From: Breviolum minutum Mf 1.05b.01
Lineage: Eukaryota; Sar; Dinophyceae; Suessiales; Symbiodiniaceae
DNA length: 64,000 nucleotides
NCBI GenBank assembly: GCA_000507305.1
Contig: DF240743.1
Coordinates: 39,768-103,767, forward strand
Direction of reading: 5' to 3'
The notes under the pieces: model-generated
Databases searched by the model: none
Seen by the model: the letters and a program-made list of their open reading frames with translations, nothing else
Told to the model about the DNA's origin: nothing
Translations under genes and position numbers: made by a program
Part shown: one piece after another, positions 1-11,989 of the stretch
How positions within the stretch are numbered: position 1 is the first letter of the stretch
Layout: each line of letters starts with the position of its first letter

Positions 1-78
1 TGAAATGATGCTCAAAATGATGACGACCATGATGCTGATGATGTTGATGATGATATTGATGATGATGACAATTATTTT

Positions 79-109
<31 letters not shown>
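1..109. repeat. Interrupted GAT microsatellite at the left edge
   Basis: GAT/ATG units mixed with other triplets, probably continuing beyond the window. Confidence 0.8.
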
Positions 110-110
<1 letters not shown>

Positions 111-132
111 AGTAGGTGAACTAGCTAGAACC

Positions 133-495
133 CTAATCATCAGCATCATTATTGGGTAGCGTGTGTGAATTTGTTGTGACAGAGGTTTGCCAAATTTGAC
201 AGTTGAAAACAGGGACCAATTTGTGTTCAGCCCGGTGACCGTTGCATGTTTTTTTCATGGAACTTGTTACACATGGGTAGACATGGTAAACCTGCGCCAG
301 TACACACACGCTTACACCCTTAAATTGTACAATCATTCGCGAATCATCGGCATTTGATAGGGAGGGTCCATAAGCATGGGAATTCATGGGGCCAAGCCCT
401 GATAGATTGTCTCTCGACTTCTCGTCGTATTTTTTTGGGGAGCCAAGGATACAGCCCCAAAGGCATCCAAAGGCCCCTAAATTCAGATTGCTCAA
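133..495 (-). CDS. Candidate open frame, 120 residues
   Basis: Open for 120 codons from TTG. The middle reads SPKKYDEKSRDNLSGLGPMN. There is no recognised motif and no clear start, so it may be one exon plus intron sequence. Confidence 0.25.
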   Translation of the reverse strand: MSNLNLGAFGCLWGCILGSPKKYDEKSRDNLSGLGPMNSHAYGPSLSNADDSRMIVQFKGVSVCVLAQVYHVYPCVTSSMKKTCNGHRAEHKLVPVFNCQIWQTSVTTNSHTLPNNDADD

Positions 496-836
496 ACATG
501 AATCATTTTTCTAGTTAACTTCAATCAGAAGCTGGGTCACCATTATTTATATATAGACAAATTGTAACGATGTCATACCACATCACCTTAATTACAACGT
601 AGCTTATATAGGGGAATCTTCCTGATGTTTAGTTTCGTTTGATTTGGCCAGATTAGTTGTAGTTGTTCAAATACATTCTGAGTTTTGCTGCTTTAGGAAT
701 GTCTTGGAAGGTAATTAATTAAGGATGCTTTAGAAGCTAAAGATACTTGGGAAGGTAATTAAGTTGAGTAGCGTTTTTTTACTGATTTTGTTTACTTACA
801 ACACTGGCAAGTGACTTTCAAAGAGAGACTCCTGGG

Positions 837-1166
837 ATGTTCCCAGTTTTTGTTGACATGTCAAAACGTGCACCTATGGAAGCTGAAACGCCGAGGAAGA
901 AAAAAACGGTCCAAGGATCCCCAAAAAACTCACTTGACAATAGCGAAAAGAATGGTTCGCAGCAGACCCTGTTGGCAGGCCGTGCAGAAATCTCGCGGCA
1001 AGACCCTGCCCTCACGCTTCAAGGCTGTGATGGTGGTCAAGATCACCTGGGAGAGTTGGTTTTTCAAGAATTGGCGGGAAATTTTGGGTTTTCAGACTTT
1101 TCCCAAAGATTCCAGGAATCTCCTGAAGGCCAAATCCTGTTACGAGAATCGGGATGTATGATTTGA
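837..1166 (+). CDS. Candidate coding stretch with a basic N-terminus
   Basis: ATG at 837 (second ATG at 858) opens 109 residues with MSKRAPMEAETPRKKK near the start, a possible nuclear signal. The overlapping plus frame from 811 to 1161 also looks coding (KSRGKTLPSRFKAVMVVKIT with G/C-ending codons). Only one can be right. Family unknown. Confidence 0.35.
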   Translation: MFPVFVDMSKRAPMEAETPRKKKTVQGSPKNSLDNSEKNGSQQTLLAGRAEISRQDPALTLQGCDGGQDHLGELVFQELAGNFGFSDFSQRFQESPEGQILLRESGCMI

Positions 1167-2850
1167 TCATGAAAGGTTTCTACAGGATCTTTCATTCAGC
1201 AGCTGAATGGCCGTTTGGCTTTATAGTGCAAATCGGCAAGGCTAGTGAACAACACTGACCCTTGCTATACTTACATATGCACATAAATGTCGTGCTGATG
1301 ATAGGCACCATGTACCATCATTCACATGACAGATTGGAAGTTTGTCGCTCTGTTGTCCTGCTACTCGCGAGGTACAGGGCGTCCGGTGCCAAACTATCCC
1401 GAAAGATCCCGATGACAGGCGTTGCAACAGCAGGATGGATGTGCTATGTAAACACCGTGACATTCAATCTGTCCCATCATGGGTATCGTTGGTTGAATGG
1501 ATTAATTATATAGTCTAAACAGACTCGGAAATATTGAGAAAACTTCACTATGAGGGATGTCCGGTATGTTTTCTAAATAAACAATTTCTACTATGTGAAG
1601 TTAGCACATTAATGAATCTTTCCTGCAGGAGATCCACGCAGTGCATCCTTATTCACAACGCCTGGTCTACATGCATTGTCTTGTTTCAGGCCATTGTTTA
1701 AAGATAGGAACCACGGAAGTTGTTGTTGAAAGCACGGGGTCACAAAGGATACATGTTGTTTGGTTTGCTGTTTGGCAATTAGCAGATAGGATCATCAAAT
1801 CCCCTGACGTTTCAGATGTTTGTTTTCGCTTTTTCTTTTAGGGTCACTATCCTTTGCAGACACAACCCCAATGAAACGATTGCCTTTTCAAACCCGTTTA
1901 ATTTGCAATTCAGTGATCCAACGTGGCTGGAAGATGGATCTTTCAAAGATCGGCATATTTGGGATTGCTCCAGTAGATTGCACTGTCAACCAAGTCACCT
2001 CTCAACAGATCGTTAACAAAGAAGACCACAGATCTGGGATCTCCTGTTGAGTATTTTGTGATTCTTCAGTTGAACGTTGTCATTTCTGCAACCAAAGCCA
2101 TAGGATGCGAAACCCCTTCCCAGGAACAGAGTTGTAATCCTGGTCGATGATTTTGACAACAATTTCCACTCCCATAGCATCCATGTATGGTATATTCACC
2201 TCCATTTACCATACAATTCAACCAAAGCTAGAAAAAAACCTATTTATTTACATATATTTATTTATATATATATATCCGTATACCGTAATACCATATATGG
2301 ATGGTATGGAAATTGAATCATGGAAAGGTTGGGCAATGTTTGGGTCTCGCAGCTGATGCAAGTGCAAGGGATGTCAGAGGTGTGATCTGGTGGGATTGGA
2401 AGGGTCCCATAATTCTTCCATGAAAAAATTGGACAAGAGTTGGACAACGGACACAAACCCCGAAAACAAACATGGACACCAAGAATCCACATAGTTGATT
2501 GAAAGGAAATCTATTGTGATATCATGTGATATTCTCTGATTTCGTTGAATCTTCCCAGTCAACATATCAAAATTGACCTTTCGCTGGATTGAGTTGATGG
2601 CTCAGTTAAGAGTATGTGAACACACACACATTATCCAGATCCATGAAAACCTTCAAAATAGGTGGTACATCTACCCTACAACCTGACATGACAGGGGACC
2701 AGCTTCCAACCCTACAGCTCATAGGGAATTTGGGCTGATCATTTCACACAAACTCGACCTTTCATGACCTTTCAACCTTGCAATTCCACTTGTGGTAGGG
2801 TCAAAACTCCCTAAAATAGGGGATAAGTTCATCAACCCAATTCCATAGGG

Positions 2851-3183
2851 TTAATATACGTGGTGTGAACAAGGATTCCCATCATTAAAGGTGGGGCCCG
2901 ACCATCTCCCCAATAGAAATATAGAGAGTTTGATCGACCCAACGGCACATTTCCCCTTCAGGAGATGGCCAAGGTAGTGGCTGAACGTTTTGCCAGTCCA
3001 TTTGGCATGATGGAGGTTTGGTGGATTGGGGGCAAATTTCGCGACCAGTTCCCGTTTGGTGAAAGGAATCTCCCCGAAATGCCCGAAACATTCCACTTTA
3101 GGAATTAGTAATTTTGCGCAGATTGGAGGATGTATGCAAATGTTTGATAAAGCCATGTATGATTTATAAAGGGAATATACCAT
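2851..3183. other. Coding-like pocket, strand unresolved
   Basis: On the minus strand 110 codons are open (EIPFTKRELVAKFAPNPPNL). On the plus strand an AG|GAG acceptor at 2961 opens 48 codons to TAG at 3108 (EMAKVVAERFASPFGMMEVW). Both have a similar share of G/C-ending codons, so I cannot choose. Confidence 0.35.
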
Positions 3184-3218
3184 CTTGTTTTAAAACATGT
3201 TTAACATCTAGCTTTCAT

Positions 3219-3300
3219 GATCCATCCTGTTTCCAATCGTTATATAAGTGATTTGTTTGATGATCCATCCTGTTTCCAGTTGTTAAGTGATTTGTTTTAT
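3219..3300 (+). repeat. Imperfect tandem duplication (43 and 39 bp)
   Basis: GATCCATCCTGTTTCCA starts at 3219 and again at 3262. Both copies continue to AAGTGATTTGTTT. The second lacks four bases. Confidence 0.85.
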
Positions 3301-3905
3301 CGTTGTTGGCCGAACTTTCATGAGTCCTTCATGTTTGCATAGTAAAGAAATCAAAGTGAGAGGGTTTTTCATGCAAGTCTGAAGCAGTGATTGTTAAAAC
3401 AACAAATTGTTGAGCTTCCAGGCTATCCTGAGCATCATATAGCGTCATGAGTCATGAGTTTTTCCGAACTATAAGCATACAGCGTACCAGCTTAGATGTC
3501 GTTTGATTCTTTACATTCTGGAAGGCTTAGCTTTATAGTGTGTAGAATAAACAACTAATTGGATATCCACAGGAAGTAGTCACGAACAGTCTCAAATGCT
3601 GGACCTCGCTCTCCAATAAACTTGATACAGTTTCTGAATCTCTATATTACAATTCACCAATTCTTATTTGCTGAGGATTTATGGTTTGAAATTCTCGAAT
3701 CACAGAAACAAAGGATTTGTTATTTTTCGGGATTATCAGTGAACATCTAAACCACCAATTCTCAACCATGAGTTCAACTTGGTATAATCAGGGTGACTTA
3801 CAGACGAAACTTAAAATGCCTCATGTCAGGAGGTATCCCCAAGTGCAATGGCAATACCGCCCCCGAGTCAGTGGCGGGGTGGGTGCAAAGCCCTCCCGAA
3901 GTGTA

Positions 3906-3998
3906 GAACCTGAAAATGCACCCACAGATGGAGAGGTTCCTTTTTGATCCTTTTGGAAAATACAATTTTCAGGTTCCATGTTGCTTTTCAGGGGTGTA
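3906..3998. repeat. 12-bp inverted repeat and repeat-family end
   Basis: GAACCTGAAAAT (3906-3917) pairs exactly with ATTTTCAGGTTC (3965-3976). It runs into TTTTCAGGTTCCATG and CTTTTCAGGGGTGTAC, the same order of blocks as at 23753-23786. Confidence 0.6.
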
Positions 3999-4225
3999 CT
4001 AGCCTAGAAATGATACTAGCTATAGCATCTAAAAATACTAGTCCTAGTGCCCGGAGCCGCAGTGCTATCTGGGAATATTTGTGGGATAACCATCCTGGAA
4101 TATATTACAGCATATCAGCACATCCGTTTAAAGTTCAGTTTTTAAGATGATGTTTTGATGATCCAACTAGAAAATTGTTTGTTCCATACTGGTGATGGTC
4201 AAATCCTATGAATCAGTGGATTTGA

Positions 4226-4408
4226 TTGAAGAATCGATTGATTTACCGGAATTCTTCCATAGAGTTTCAAGGTCGCCGGTTGCGGGTTCCAGCACAGGCC
4301 ATTTCTGCTGCAGCCCGGGAAGCTGCAGAGGTGGTTGTCTTTTGCATGAGATTGCTTGTCCCCAAGCGTCGTACCATTTTTGATAATCAAACTCTTAGAC
4401 TCCTCTAG
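4226..4408 (+). CDS. Candidate exon
   Basis: An AAG|G-type acceptor near 4272 precedes VPAQAISAAAREAAEVVVFC. A GTACCA donor follows near 4372. Family unknown. Confidence 0.3.
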   Translation: MKNRLIYRNSSIEFQGRRLRVPAQAISAAAREAAEVVVFCMRLLVPKRRTIFDNQTLRLL

Positions 4409-4552
4409 GCTCTAAATCCTTAGCTTATTTTTCGACTTATGTTAAGTCTTTTCTGTTGCACTTTGCCACCGGGAAATGGACTTGAACATATCAGCACCTT
4501 CCGGGTTAGCGGGTTAGTGATAAGAGGTTAACAATTAGTTAACTATGAGCCT

Positions 4553-4879
4553 TTGAGATATTCTGGGAGTGTTTCAGCCATTCAAACACTGATGTTTCAC
4601 CGGACATTTGCACAAAGTCAAACCTGTTCTGAAATAGCGGGTTGCACCCCTTTCGACCCAGTCATGTTGACCTCCCTGTCATGTGGAAGCCGCCACATTG
4701 CGCGTGACTCGCAGCTGTTTGGTGCAATGAAACTGATGACCAAGGATGACATTGAGAGAGATAGATGCCGCGTCATATGCAAATGCATTGATAGTATCTT
4801 ACTGCAAAATTCTTTCAGAGGATTTTTCCTTGAAACAACTTCAACTACCATTAGAAAACACGTCAGGATAAAAACATGA
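4553..4879 (+). CDS. Candidate exon
   Basis: The useful part is about 4652-4791, after a CCCAG acceptor: MLTSLSCGSRHIARDSQLFG and TKDDIERDRCRVICKCID, with many G/C-ending codons. A GTATCT donor may end it near 4792. Confidence 0.35.
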   Translation: MRYSGSVSAIQTLMFHRTFAQSQTCSEIAGCTPFDPVMLTSLSCGSRHIARDSQLFGAMKLMTKDDIERDRCRVICKCIDSILLQNSFRGFFLETTSTTIRKHVRIKT

Positions 4880-4981
4880 CATCTAGTACATAAATGTATT
4901 CCTTAAAAGATAGATCATTTTAAATGCAGGAAAAAACCATGATTTTGTACCAAATACCATCCTTCAAACAAACGACCACAG

Positions 4982-5092
4982 GAGGGTGACTTCTGCGTCG
5001 CTTTTAAGATCATGAAGCGCAAGGCAGAAGAGCAGGATACCTCCGAAGGTGAAGGTGCCAGAAACTCCAGGGAGGTCGAGAGCAATCAGGAC
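4982..5092 (+). CDS. Candidate exon, chain A
   Basis: The CCACAG|GAG acceptor opens 37 in-phase codons ending at GAC|GTAACT. Contains KIMKRKAEEQDTSEGEGARN, a hydrophilic charged segment. Phase 0 at both ends, so it joins cleanly to 5689-5817. The intron between them holds inverted-repeat element copy 1. Confidence 0.4.
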
Positions 5093-5423
5093 GTAACTCC
5101 TATACACAACGACAGGGGGCCATTGGGCATTTTATGTAGAGAGATGTTGATTCATCAAAGAATTTGCTGGCTGGTTGATGTTGACATGATATGGGATGAA
5201 ATCATGTGACATCCAAGTTTGATGATGTTTGACAGTATATAGGGAATATCAATGAATATCATGAAATAAATATCAATGCCTTCTCCTCATATTTATACCA
5301 CAAAGATCACAACCACATTTGCTATCATGGCCGACTCAGCTGCGTGCATTTTTTTGCTTTGTCATGTGAGCAACAAAATGGCAGGATCCACATCCATCTA
5401 CATTATTAGCCTCGGTGAACCTT

Positions 5424-5549
5424 CAAGATGGGCCCCTACTAGCTATAAATTGGATTATAGCCCCCATAAATGGCATTATAAATGGGTAAGTGGGGTTATA
5501 ACTCCTTGTAAGTTATAACCCTACTTATAACTGGCAGGGGCCCACTTTG
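5424..5549. mobile_element. Small inverted-repeat element (MITE-like), copy 1
   Basis: About 126 bases bounded by imperfect terminal inverted repeats: left GGGCCCCTACTAGCTATAA at 5430, right TTATAACTGGCAGGGGCCC ending at 5543. The outer CAA..TGGG / CCCACTTTG also match. The core holds TTATAAATGGGTAAGTGGGG, shared with copy 3. It has no coding capacity and no clear target duplication. It lies in the predicted intron between exons 4982-5092 and 5689-5817. Confidence 0.7.
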
Positions 5550-5688
5550 TTGGTGCATTTGGATCCTTTTTGTGCATCAAGAACTTCTACCATGGACCAG
5601 TGGAATATTGGGATTTTCATGCGATTAATTTTTGGATACCCCGTTTTGTTATTATCATTTTGCAATACTCCGGAAATCCAAGACAAAG

Positions 5689-5817
5689 GAGAATGGCTTC
5701 CCCATTTTGGTTGTTGTTTCGGAGGTGACAAGAAGACCGGTGCTCGTTATGAGCAGTGTGAAGATGATCACCATTCGGGCCCAATGGACGACTTACGCGG
5801 CGGCCTTAGCTTTGAAG
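5689..5817 (+). CDS. Candidate exon, chain A
   Basis: AAAG|GAG acceptor to AAG|GTTGGA donor, exactly 43 codons. Reads FPILVVVSEVTRRPVLVMSS then MITIRAQWTTYAAALALK, with about two thirds of codons ending in G or C. A longer frame at 5547-6110 on the same strand overlaps but has poorer codon composition. Confidence 0.4.
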
Positions 5818-6212
5818 GTTGGATGGATGTTAGCAGGCCAGGCTACTGTCCAGTCGCTCTAGCTGCAAAACTAATCATTAATTGCTCGCAGAGCTATTTC
5901 AATGCAGGGTTTTTGAGTGCCATTGAATCCCATCAGAGATCCACAGTATTTGCTGTGTGGCTTGTGCATCTCAAGAATGGAATATATAAGTTATATATAG
6001 TCCATACCATTGGGAGCTGTCAATTTTGTAAGAAAACTTCCACTAGTCAGTTGCTAGACAAAATGTATGACACTCATCTAAACTATGTTCGTATTTGTGC
6101 AAGGTCCTAAAGACTTCCCTATTGACATGAGGGTTCAGTGTGAAAACCCTCCAAATATGGCAATTGTTGACTCATGCTACTCATGCTGATGAATTCTTCC
6201 ACTTCAATAAAG

Positions 6213-6352
6213 AAGCCTTCCGTTGGTTTGGTCACCTTATGCAATGCCAAGGCAAATGTCGAAAGGATGGACGAGTCCGTTGTCGCCAGTGTCGTCAAGA
6301 TCAAAAACGATTGGCAGATGCTGTCACTGGGAATGAAACACATCAGTCGCAG
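6213..6352 (+). CDS. Candidate exon, chain A
   Basis: Opens in phase 0 after AAAG and ends CGCAG|GTATAG in phase 2. Reads PSVGLVTLCNAKANVERMDE and SVVASVVKIKNDWQML. Phase agrees with 5689-5817 upstream and 7421-7522 downstream. Confidence 0.4.
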
Positions 6353-7420
6353 GTATAGGACCAATCTGATGGGAATCTAAGGGTACTCCCGCAGGACATC
6401 CCAGGGCCTTATTAGCCTTTAGCGGTTTAATTATTAACCATCATGATGCCGAAATAATCCCTTAAGGCCATCTTTCTTCGGGGCTTGGCATTGGGAGGGT
6501 ACCCTTAGACTTCCATGATGAATAGGTGCCTTTGAAAGTTAGCTTGAAGTTTGGATTTGCTTTCCTGTTGGATGATACTTGTATTTGTTTCGGATACAAA
6601 ATATCAAATGTGGGGAGCATGGTTGTTTAGCGTTGGATGAAGAACATCCACGTTGGGGTTGTTTCAAGAATCTCATCTCGTCACTGATTGGGGAAGGTTC
6701 GATGTTGTTTGGATTTTCATTTTGGGAGTCGCGAAGAGAAGTTGCAATGCCGTGAAGGGCTTGCTGCAACTTAAAGCGAATGATGCTGAATGAAACTTTA
6801 CCCTAGCAGCCAGAGACCATAGTCATTATGACGTTACCCTGGGTTTGTTTATTTCAACCGCCTACTTAAACAATGAATGAAATAGTCCTGACGGACAAAA
6901 ACAATTCAAAACACAGTCAACTTGGACTTCCAGGGTATATTCAGCCAGACCTGCGGCTCATTCCCTCCATTCTATGTACAAATGGCACTATAATCTCTTT
7001 TGGGTTCGTGGATGTCTAATAAGATCTTTGAAATCAGTTTGCCAAGAAAAGTGAGCCTTAAAAACAGAAGCAATTAATTGCCATCCCTGGAAGCACAACT
7101 TGACACAGGACTTTGAAAGAGAAGACACAGCACTAGGACGCAACTTTCAAAATTGAAAAGCCACACAATCGTGCAAACATGTCAGGCTACGGCTAAGGTC
7201 TTCCTAAAAATGGTTAAACAAAAAAGAGGCGACGTATCATCAATTTTTGTTATGGCAAAACTTTTTTCCAAGTGGCCAAAGGGGTTCTTCTACCTTAGAA
7301 TCCCGCCCCCCCCAACCCAAACCAACCTGCCAACGTGGTAGAAAATATGGACCTCCATCCACAAAGGGACCCCAAAAACAACTTGGTCCAACAAATTACC
7401 TCGTGAAAGGTGGGCACCAG

Positions 7421-7522
7421 AGGTTTGGATTTGGCAGCACATTTCCGATCACGTCAGTTGAAACAACGTTGCCTGCCAGCGGTGGAGGTGGATGGCAATG
7501 GGAAGATCTGTGAGGCTTTTTG
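7421..7522 (+). CDS. Candidate exon, chain A
   Basis: CACCAG acceptor, 33 codons (GLDLAAHFRSRQLKQRC, LPAVEVDGNGKICEAF), then a consensus GTGAGT donor. The one-base start completes the codon left by 6213-6352. Confidence 0.42.
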
Positions 7523-7898
7523 GTGAGTTAAGATAGGTGTTATTTGTGTATGGTTACAATAAGAATTTGGGAAGTTGTGGTTGATATATACTTGGTGGGT
7601 TTGTGTTTGAAGTTTGGTAATTTTGAGAAGCTTGGATTCTTGGGTTGATAGGATTCTGATTGATTGGCCTGGAACGATGATAAGGACATCACTTGCTCAA
7701 GATCTAAAAACAGAATTTGTTGTAGGCTGCATTGCGTCGGATGACTTACACAAGTTTTTGAGGCGATTTCTTTCCAACTTTGGTCAACATTGGATCTTAC
7801 ACTAGTTCTCAATTAGGTTGCCTTGTTTTGTCCCACCGTAATTTCTTCAAATCAAGCCGCATTGGACACATTGACATGCATTCAACGGAATTTTTCAG

Positions 7899-7957
7899 AA
7901 AATCCTGTGTCGCCATGTCAGGTGATTGCAAGCTCTCCTGACGATGAAGAAATCCAG
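7899..7957 (+). CDS. Candidate exon
   Basis: TTTTTCAG acceptor, then NPVSPCQVIASSPDDEEIQ, then CAG|GTGAAA. The VIxS-acidic pattern resembles a SUMO-interacting motif, but that is only a likeness. Phase 0 at the end fits 8445-8507. Confidence 0.38.
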
Positions 7958-8444
7958 GTGAAACGGGAGGATCACGCGATCCGAGAGTAAACCACCAACC
8001 CGGCTAGGAGGTGGACACCTTGCAGGATGAGTTTACTCTTCCTTTCGGGAAATTGAACCACAGATCTGATGGATAATTCCAATAATAATGCAAAACAGAT
8101 ATGTATATTGTAGAAACGGTTACTCTGTTTGTCTTGCTAGACTTTGTAGATATTACTATACTCTATTATGTGTTCAATGAAAACTGATGATCTACTATGC
8201 AATTTCTGAAGTACAAGATGCGTCAGATGCAGTTTTATACACTGAGGATATATACTGTTATTTTCCCCATCACAATTAGATATATTCCAACAACATCAAA
8301 ACATCGCTACCAACGCAAAATGTCAAGTATCCTGGATATCTTGATTCTAAAGAACTTTTAGGTCTTCCTAAAACGGAGGTGTAAAGCATTTGATCAAAGA
8401 CCATGCCATACATTCCGTTGCGCTAGGCCGAAGTTTCCCCACAG

Positions 8445-8507
8445 AAACCTCCGCAGCCTGCTATCGTCGAACCCGGGAAACCTTTGGGCATCGAAGAGGA
8501 AACGACT
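8445..8507 (+). CDS. Candidate exon
   Basis: CCCCACAG acceptor, 21 codons (KPPQPAIVEPGKPLGIEEET), ACT|GTAACT donor. Pro/Glu-rich, probably disordered. Confidence 0.38.
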
Positions 8508-8774
8508 GTAACTTTGGCTACAAAAAGGAGATTTGATGGTTGGCCGATATTGAGTGATGTTTGTTGGATGTGTTATACTTGTATCCGAATCAATATTGAT
8601 ATATAATTAGTTTCATTTGCAATGAGTGTAACTTTATATAGTGTCTGAATTTGTAGTTGCATTCGTTTGAACGTTGGTTGTTCACTTTAAACCATGGTAA
8701 ATCACCATTGAATCACCAGTTGGGGGAACCCAACCTCCCTTATTGTTCATTAAGTTTGAAGCTCTTGGATGCAG

Positions 8775-8818
8775 GGAAGAACAGAGTGGTTGAGGTTGTT
8801 TTTTGCTCCACTTCTTTG
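8775..8818 (+). CDS. Candidate short exon
   Basis: GATGCAG|GG acceptor and a strong TTG|GTGAGA donor enclose 44 bases. Two frames are open, so the peptide is undecided. Confidence 0.3.
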
Positions 8819-9149
8819 GTGAGATCAGATCTTTTTCATGTTTTCCGTGTATGAATCATTCTGTATACACACATTCCCACGTCCTAGCACAACTGGGGGC
8901 TTCTGTCCAAGCTGTCATGAGTTGGATTTAGAGTATCCAAGAAAATTGGGAATTGATGAGGGTCGACCTTATAAAGAGCTGCACACATGACATAAGGATG
9001 GATGTTTATGGATGTCTCAAAATGAATGACTCTTGAACTTCTTCTGAAAGAATGGAAGATTGGTTAGGAAGACTGTTTTTCGGGGTCCATGATTTTGGAA
9101 CTATATATCTCACCAATGGAAAGAGCGAGTCATTTTCTCGTTCACCAAG

Positions 9150-9257
9150 GATGTGCCGAATACCTCTCCATCTTCACCCTCTGTTCCGAAACCGCCTAAG
9201 AAGAAGGGTATACCCGGTAAAGGCTCGGATACTGAGATGAATTATGAGGTGTCATGA
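9150..9257 (+). CDS. Candidate terminal exon
   Basis: After CCAAG|GAT: DVPNTSPSSPSVPKPPKKKG, then GSDTEMNYEVS and TGA. A Ser/Pro/Lys-rich tail typical of a disordered C-terminus. It could end the gene that includes 7899-8507. Confidence 0.42.
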   Translation, partial: DVPNTSPSSPSVPKPPKKKGIPGKGSDTEMNYEVS

Positions 9258-10063
9258 GTTTTATCAACATCTTTGGGCAAACCTTCATGTCTTTTCCTGA
9301 CCTCAACGGTCCTACAAGCAATTTCAACAACGAAGCATCTATAGAAATGACATTATGTTGGTGAAGGATTAGACAATATTAGACACACTTCAGTGCGGTA
9401 ATCTTTTCGATGTCACTTTCCCACCACAGAAATCATGTCAAAGTTCCAGACCTCAGAAACTGGAGCATCATAGAAGCAAGAAAAAACGTCTTCTTTTTTC
9501 CGAAGAAAAAATATCTTCATTTTCCTTCAAGAAATAAGGCTGAATGATTCATGCCTGAAAAAACCAAAGGATAAAATTGCGACCCCTATCAATCCAAGCA
9601 AACACCAACTAGCTAGGAAATCCCTTGCAGATGGTTTCAAGAATTTGGAGGCTTGGTGACATGAAATATATCCTCATTTATATAGCCAAAGATTGTAAAC
9701 TTGAAAGCTTTTTCTTTTTACATATGTAGTAGGACAAAATAAAGTTTATACCTTGGTTTACAACATATTTCGGCTTGTTGCGAGTTCTAAAAGTTGTATA
9801 GTAGGCTAAAATTCACCGAGATGTACTCCCACTCTTGGGTTTGTAGGCTCACAGGTCACCTCATAAGAATGTCCCACCTTGATATAACAAGTCAGGTGCC
9901 TTGAGTATCATAGTTAACTCAGACATCAAAGATTAATATTGAGTTGTTCCTACTGTCAGATCTGACATGTTTCACATGTTTGTATTTTGCATCTTGAGAT
10001 TTGATAAGAGAATAGTCTTGATGGGTATGTCTTAGGCTGCCATGTTGAGAATTTATGATTCTA
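9258..10063. other. No gene seen
   Basis: AT-rich single-copy sequence with no convincing exon or repeat. Confidence 0.5.
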
Positions 10064-10204
10064 TCAAGTTTTCACAGCATTTTCGTCCCAAACTGCGTTT
10101 GAATACGTGACAAATGCTCCGTGCCAGGTGTGAAATGCTTGCATATTGGATGCGACGTTTGCCCAAGATGCTTGTTTGATGCCGTCAAACAGAGCAGCGT
10201 TTAA
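10064..10204 (-). CDS. Candidate terminal exon
   Basis: A GAAGAG acceptor at 10205 opens 46 codons to TGA: NAALFDGIKQASWANVASNM then HTWHGAFVTYSNAVWDE. Good codon composition. Family unknown. Confidence 0.4.
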   Translation of the reverse strand, partial: LNAALFDGIKQASWANVASNMQAFHTWHGAFVTYSNAVWDENAVKT

Positions 10205-10639
10205 CTCTTCTTTCATTAGTGCTTTTTACTGTACGTAGATACAATGTAAAGATGTCAATATACATTGAAGATCACACTCCTTTGGGTTATCCACTTGATA
10301 CCATTTGGTATGATTCGGATCCTTTTTTAATCAACCAAGAAACAAGGAGACATACTGTTGTCCTTGGAAACCGAACATTCAGCCTCGCTTTCATCCTAAA
10401 TCACCAAGCTCCTAGCCAATTGGAATTCACAGCCTCGGAAAATCCGATGACTATCCCCACCCACAGAGATCAGTGTATGGCCTTGATGGTCCCTACTAAT
10501 GACTGTGGGCATGAGTATATACTGTATAATCTACATATTTACATACACATATCAAGAATGATAGTGATAACAATAACGAATATGTATATATATATATACA
10601 TACATTGATACATACATAGCTATATTGTGCAACTTGTGA

Positions 10640-10867
10640 ATGTCCTTCATTGACCCTCCAAAAGAAGACAATTTCCAATCAAAACACTGGTCGTTTGGGG
10701 TTCATGTATGTAGATCCCCTGATAGTTACGTGTATGTATTTGGGAAGCCGGGGTCCACCCAACGTGATATTTTGGCTTCTCTGAAAGGTTATGAAACTGA
10801 ACACGGGGAATTGGAAAGTCAGGGGTGTGTATTCACATTTGCACCTACTCGAATATGTAAATGCTGA
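10640..10867 (+). CDS. Candidate coding stretch
   Basis: ATG at 10640 opens 75 codons; the last half reads FGKPGSTQRDILASLKGYET. A competing minus-strand frame covers 10679-10876. Confidence 0.28.
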   Translation: MSFIDPPKEDNFQSKHWSFGVHVCRSPDSYVYVFGKPGSTQRDILASLKGYETEHGELESQGCVFTFAPTRICKC

Positions 10868-11196
10868 ACCACTCAATTTACAGTGTCCGGGATACTTTCC
10901 AAAATGGCCGAAAAAGTCCGGTTGTGAAATGGTTGTAAATTGCCCACATTGAAATACCTCTAGTTGTCCTATGTTCGCAACAGGAGCTCAAGGGAATGAT
11001 TTTATTTGTAATTGACGAGTCCGAGTGAACTTAGTAAGTGATTACTAGGAATCCAAGATGACATGACATCTCAGGAGTTGCAGGTTGGTTGAATACGGTC
11101 AATGCAATTCACCCAGGCGCATTGGTCGAATACTATAGCAAGTTACTATACACAATTATAGATTTGTGATTTTAAGTTGTTTCGAAAGCTGTCAAG

Positions 11197-11334
11197 GTGA
11201 GGGACTCGAGTATTGACAAAAGGACACCTGACAGTTTAGTGGGAAAGCTGAGGAGAAGGTTTTATGGAATTTCTTGTTGTCGACTCCAGGATGGTATGTG
11301 GTGGATCAAACGCTCTTTGATCACTGGCGAGATA
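11197..11334 (+). CDS. Candidate exon
   Basis: TCAAG|GTG acceptor, 46 codons in phase 0, consensus ATA|GTAAGT donor. Reads SIDKRTPDSLVGKLRRRFYG and DGMWWIKRSLITGEI. Confidence 0.42.
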
Positions 11335-11989
11335 GTAAGTTCACTTGTTGCATGGTGGGTGAAGCATGCAGCCGGTTTCTTGGCCTCACAGTTTCACCAT
11401 GAATCAGTTTTAATGTGAAAAACGGCGGGAAAACAAACGGCCTTGAATTGAAGGAGGAAGTTCATGACTGGCCAATGCATCTCATCAGAAAAAAACATCT
11501 TCATGTTTAAAAGATTTAGTCGTCTCAGACCAGGTGACACCATGGAAGTTACCACACCAGGGCCTGGGTATTGCGAAGGTACCTGCTTGTAGTCGTTCCC
11601 TAAGATATTGCCCCCAATACTGCCCTAAACCCACTAACTTATTGTTGGTATACCGGAAAAATGCACAAGTCACAATGTAGTGGTTCCTTAAAGCCACTCA
11701 CTACACCACCTTTTGCGGACTTGTGATTAACCTCAAAATAGAATCGAGGCACAGTACGCACCCCGCCGAGTAGTGAGTCGAATCAAAATCAAGGATAATG
11801 GCTTTTCAGCCAAGTTTGCTAGCTTCGTATAGGGCTCTTAGTTCAACAAGAGCTCTATAGAAACGAAGCAAGATCTATTATTCTGATGGATTTTGGTTCT
11901 TTAATCTTCACTTGCTACCTGTTTTTCCTTCAGGGATATGAACTGATGATTGGTTTTGCACCAATTATTGTTACTCACACTCGCTCACG

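Noticed and set aside
5547-6110. 187-codon plus-strand frame as one gene
   Set aside because: Its codon composition is poorer than the overlapping frame of 5689-5817, which has matching splice sites; the length may be chance read-through of intron sequence.
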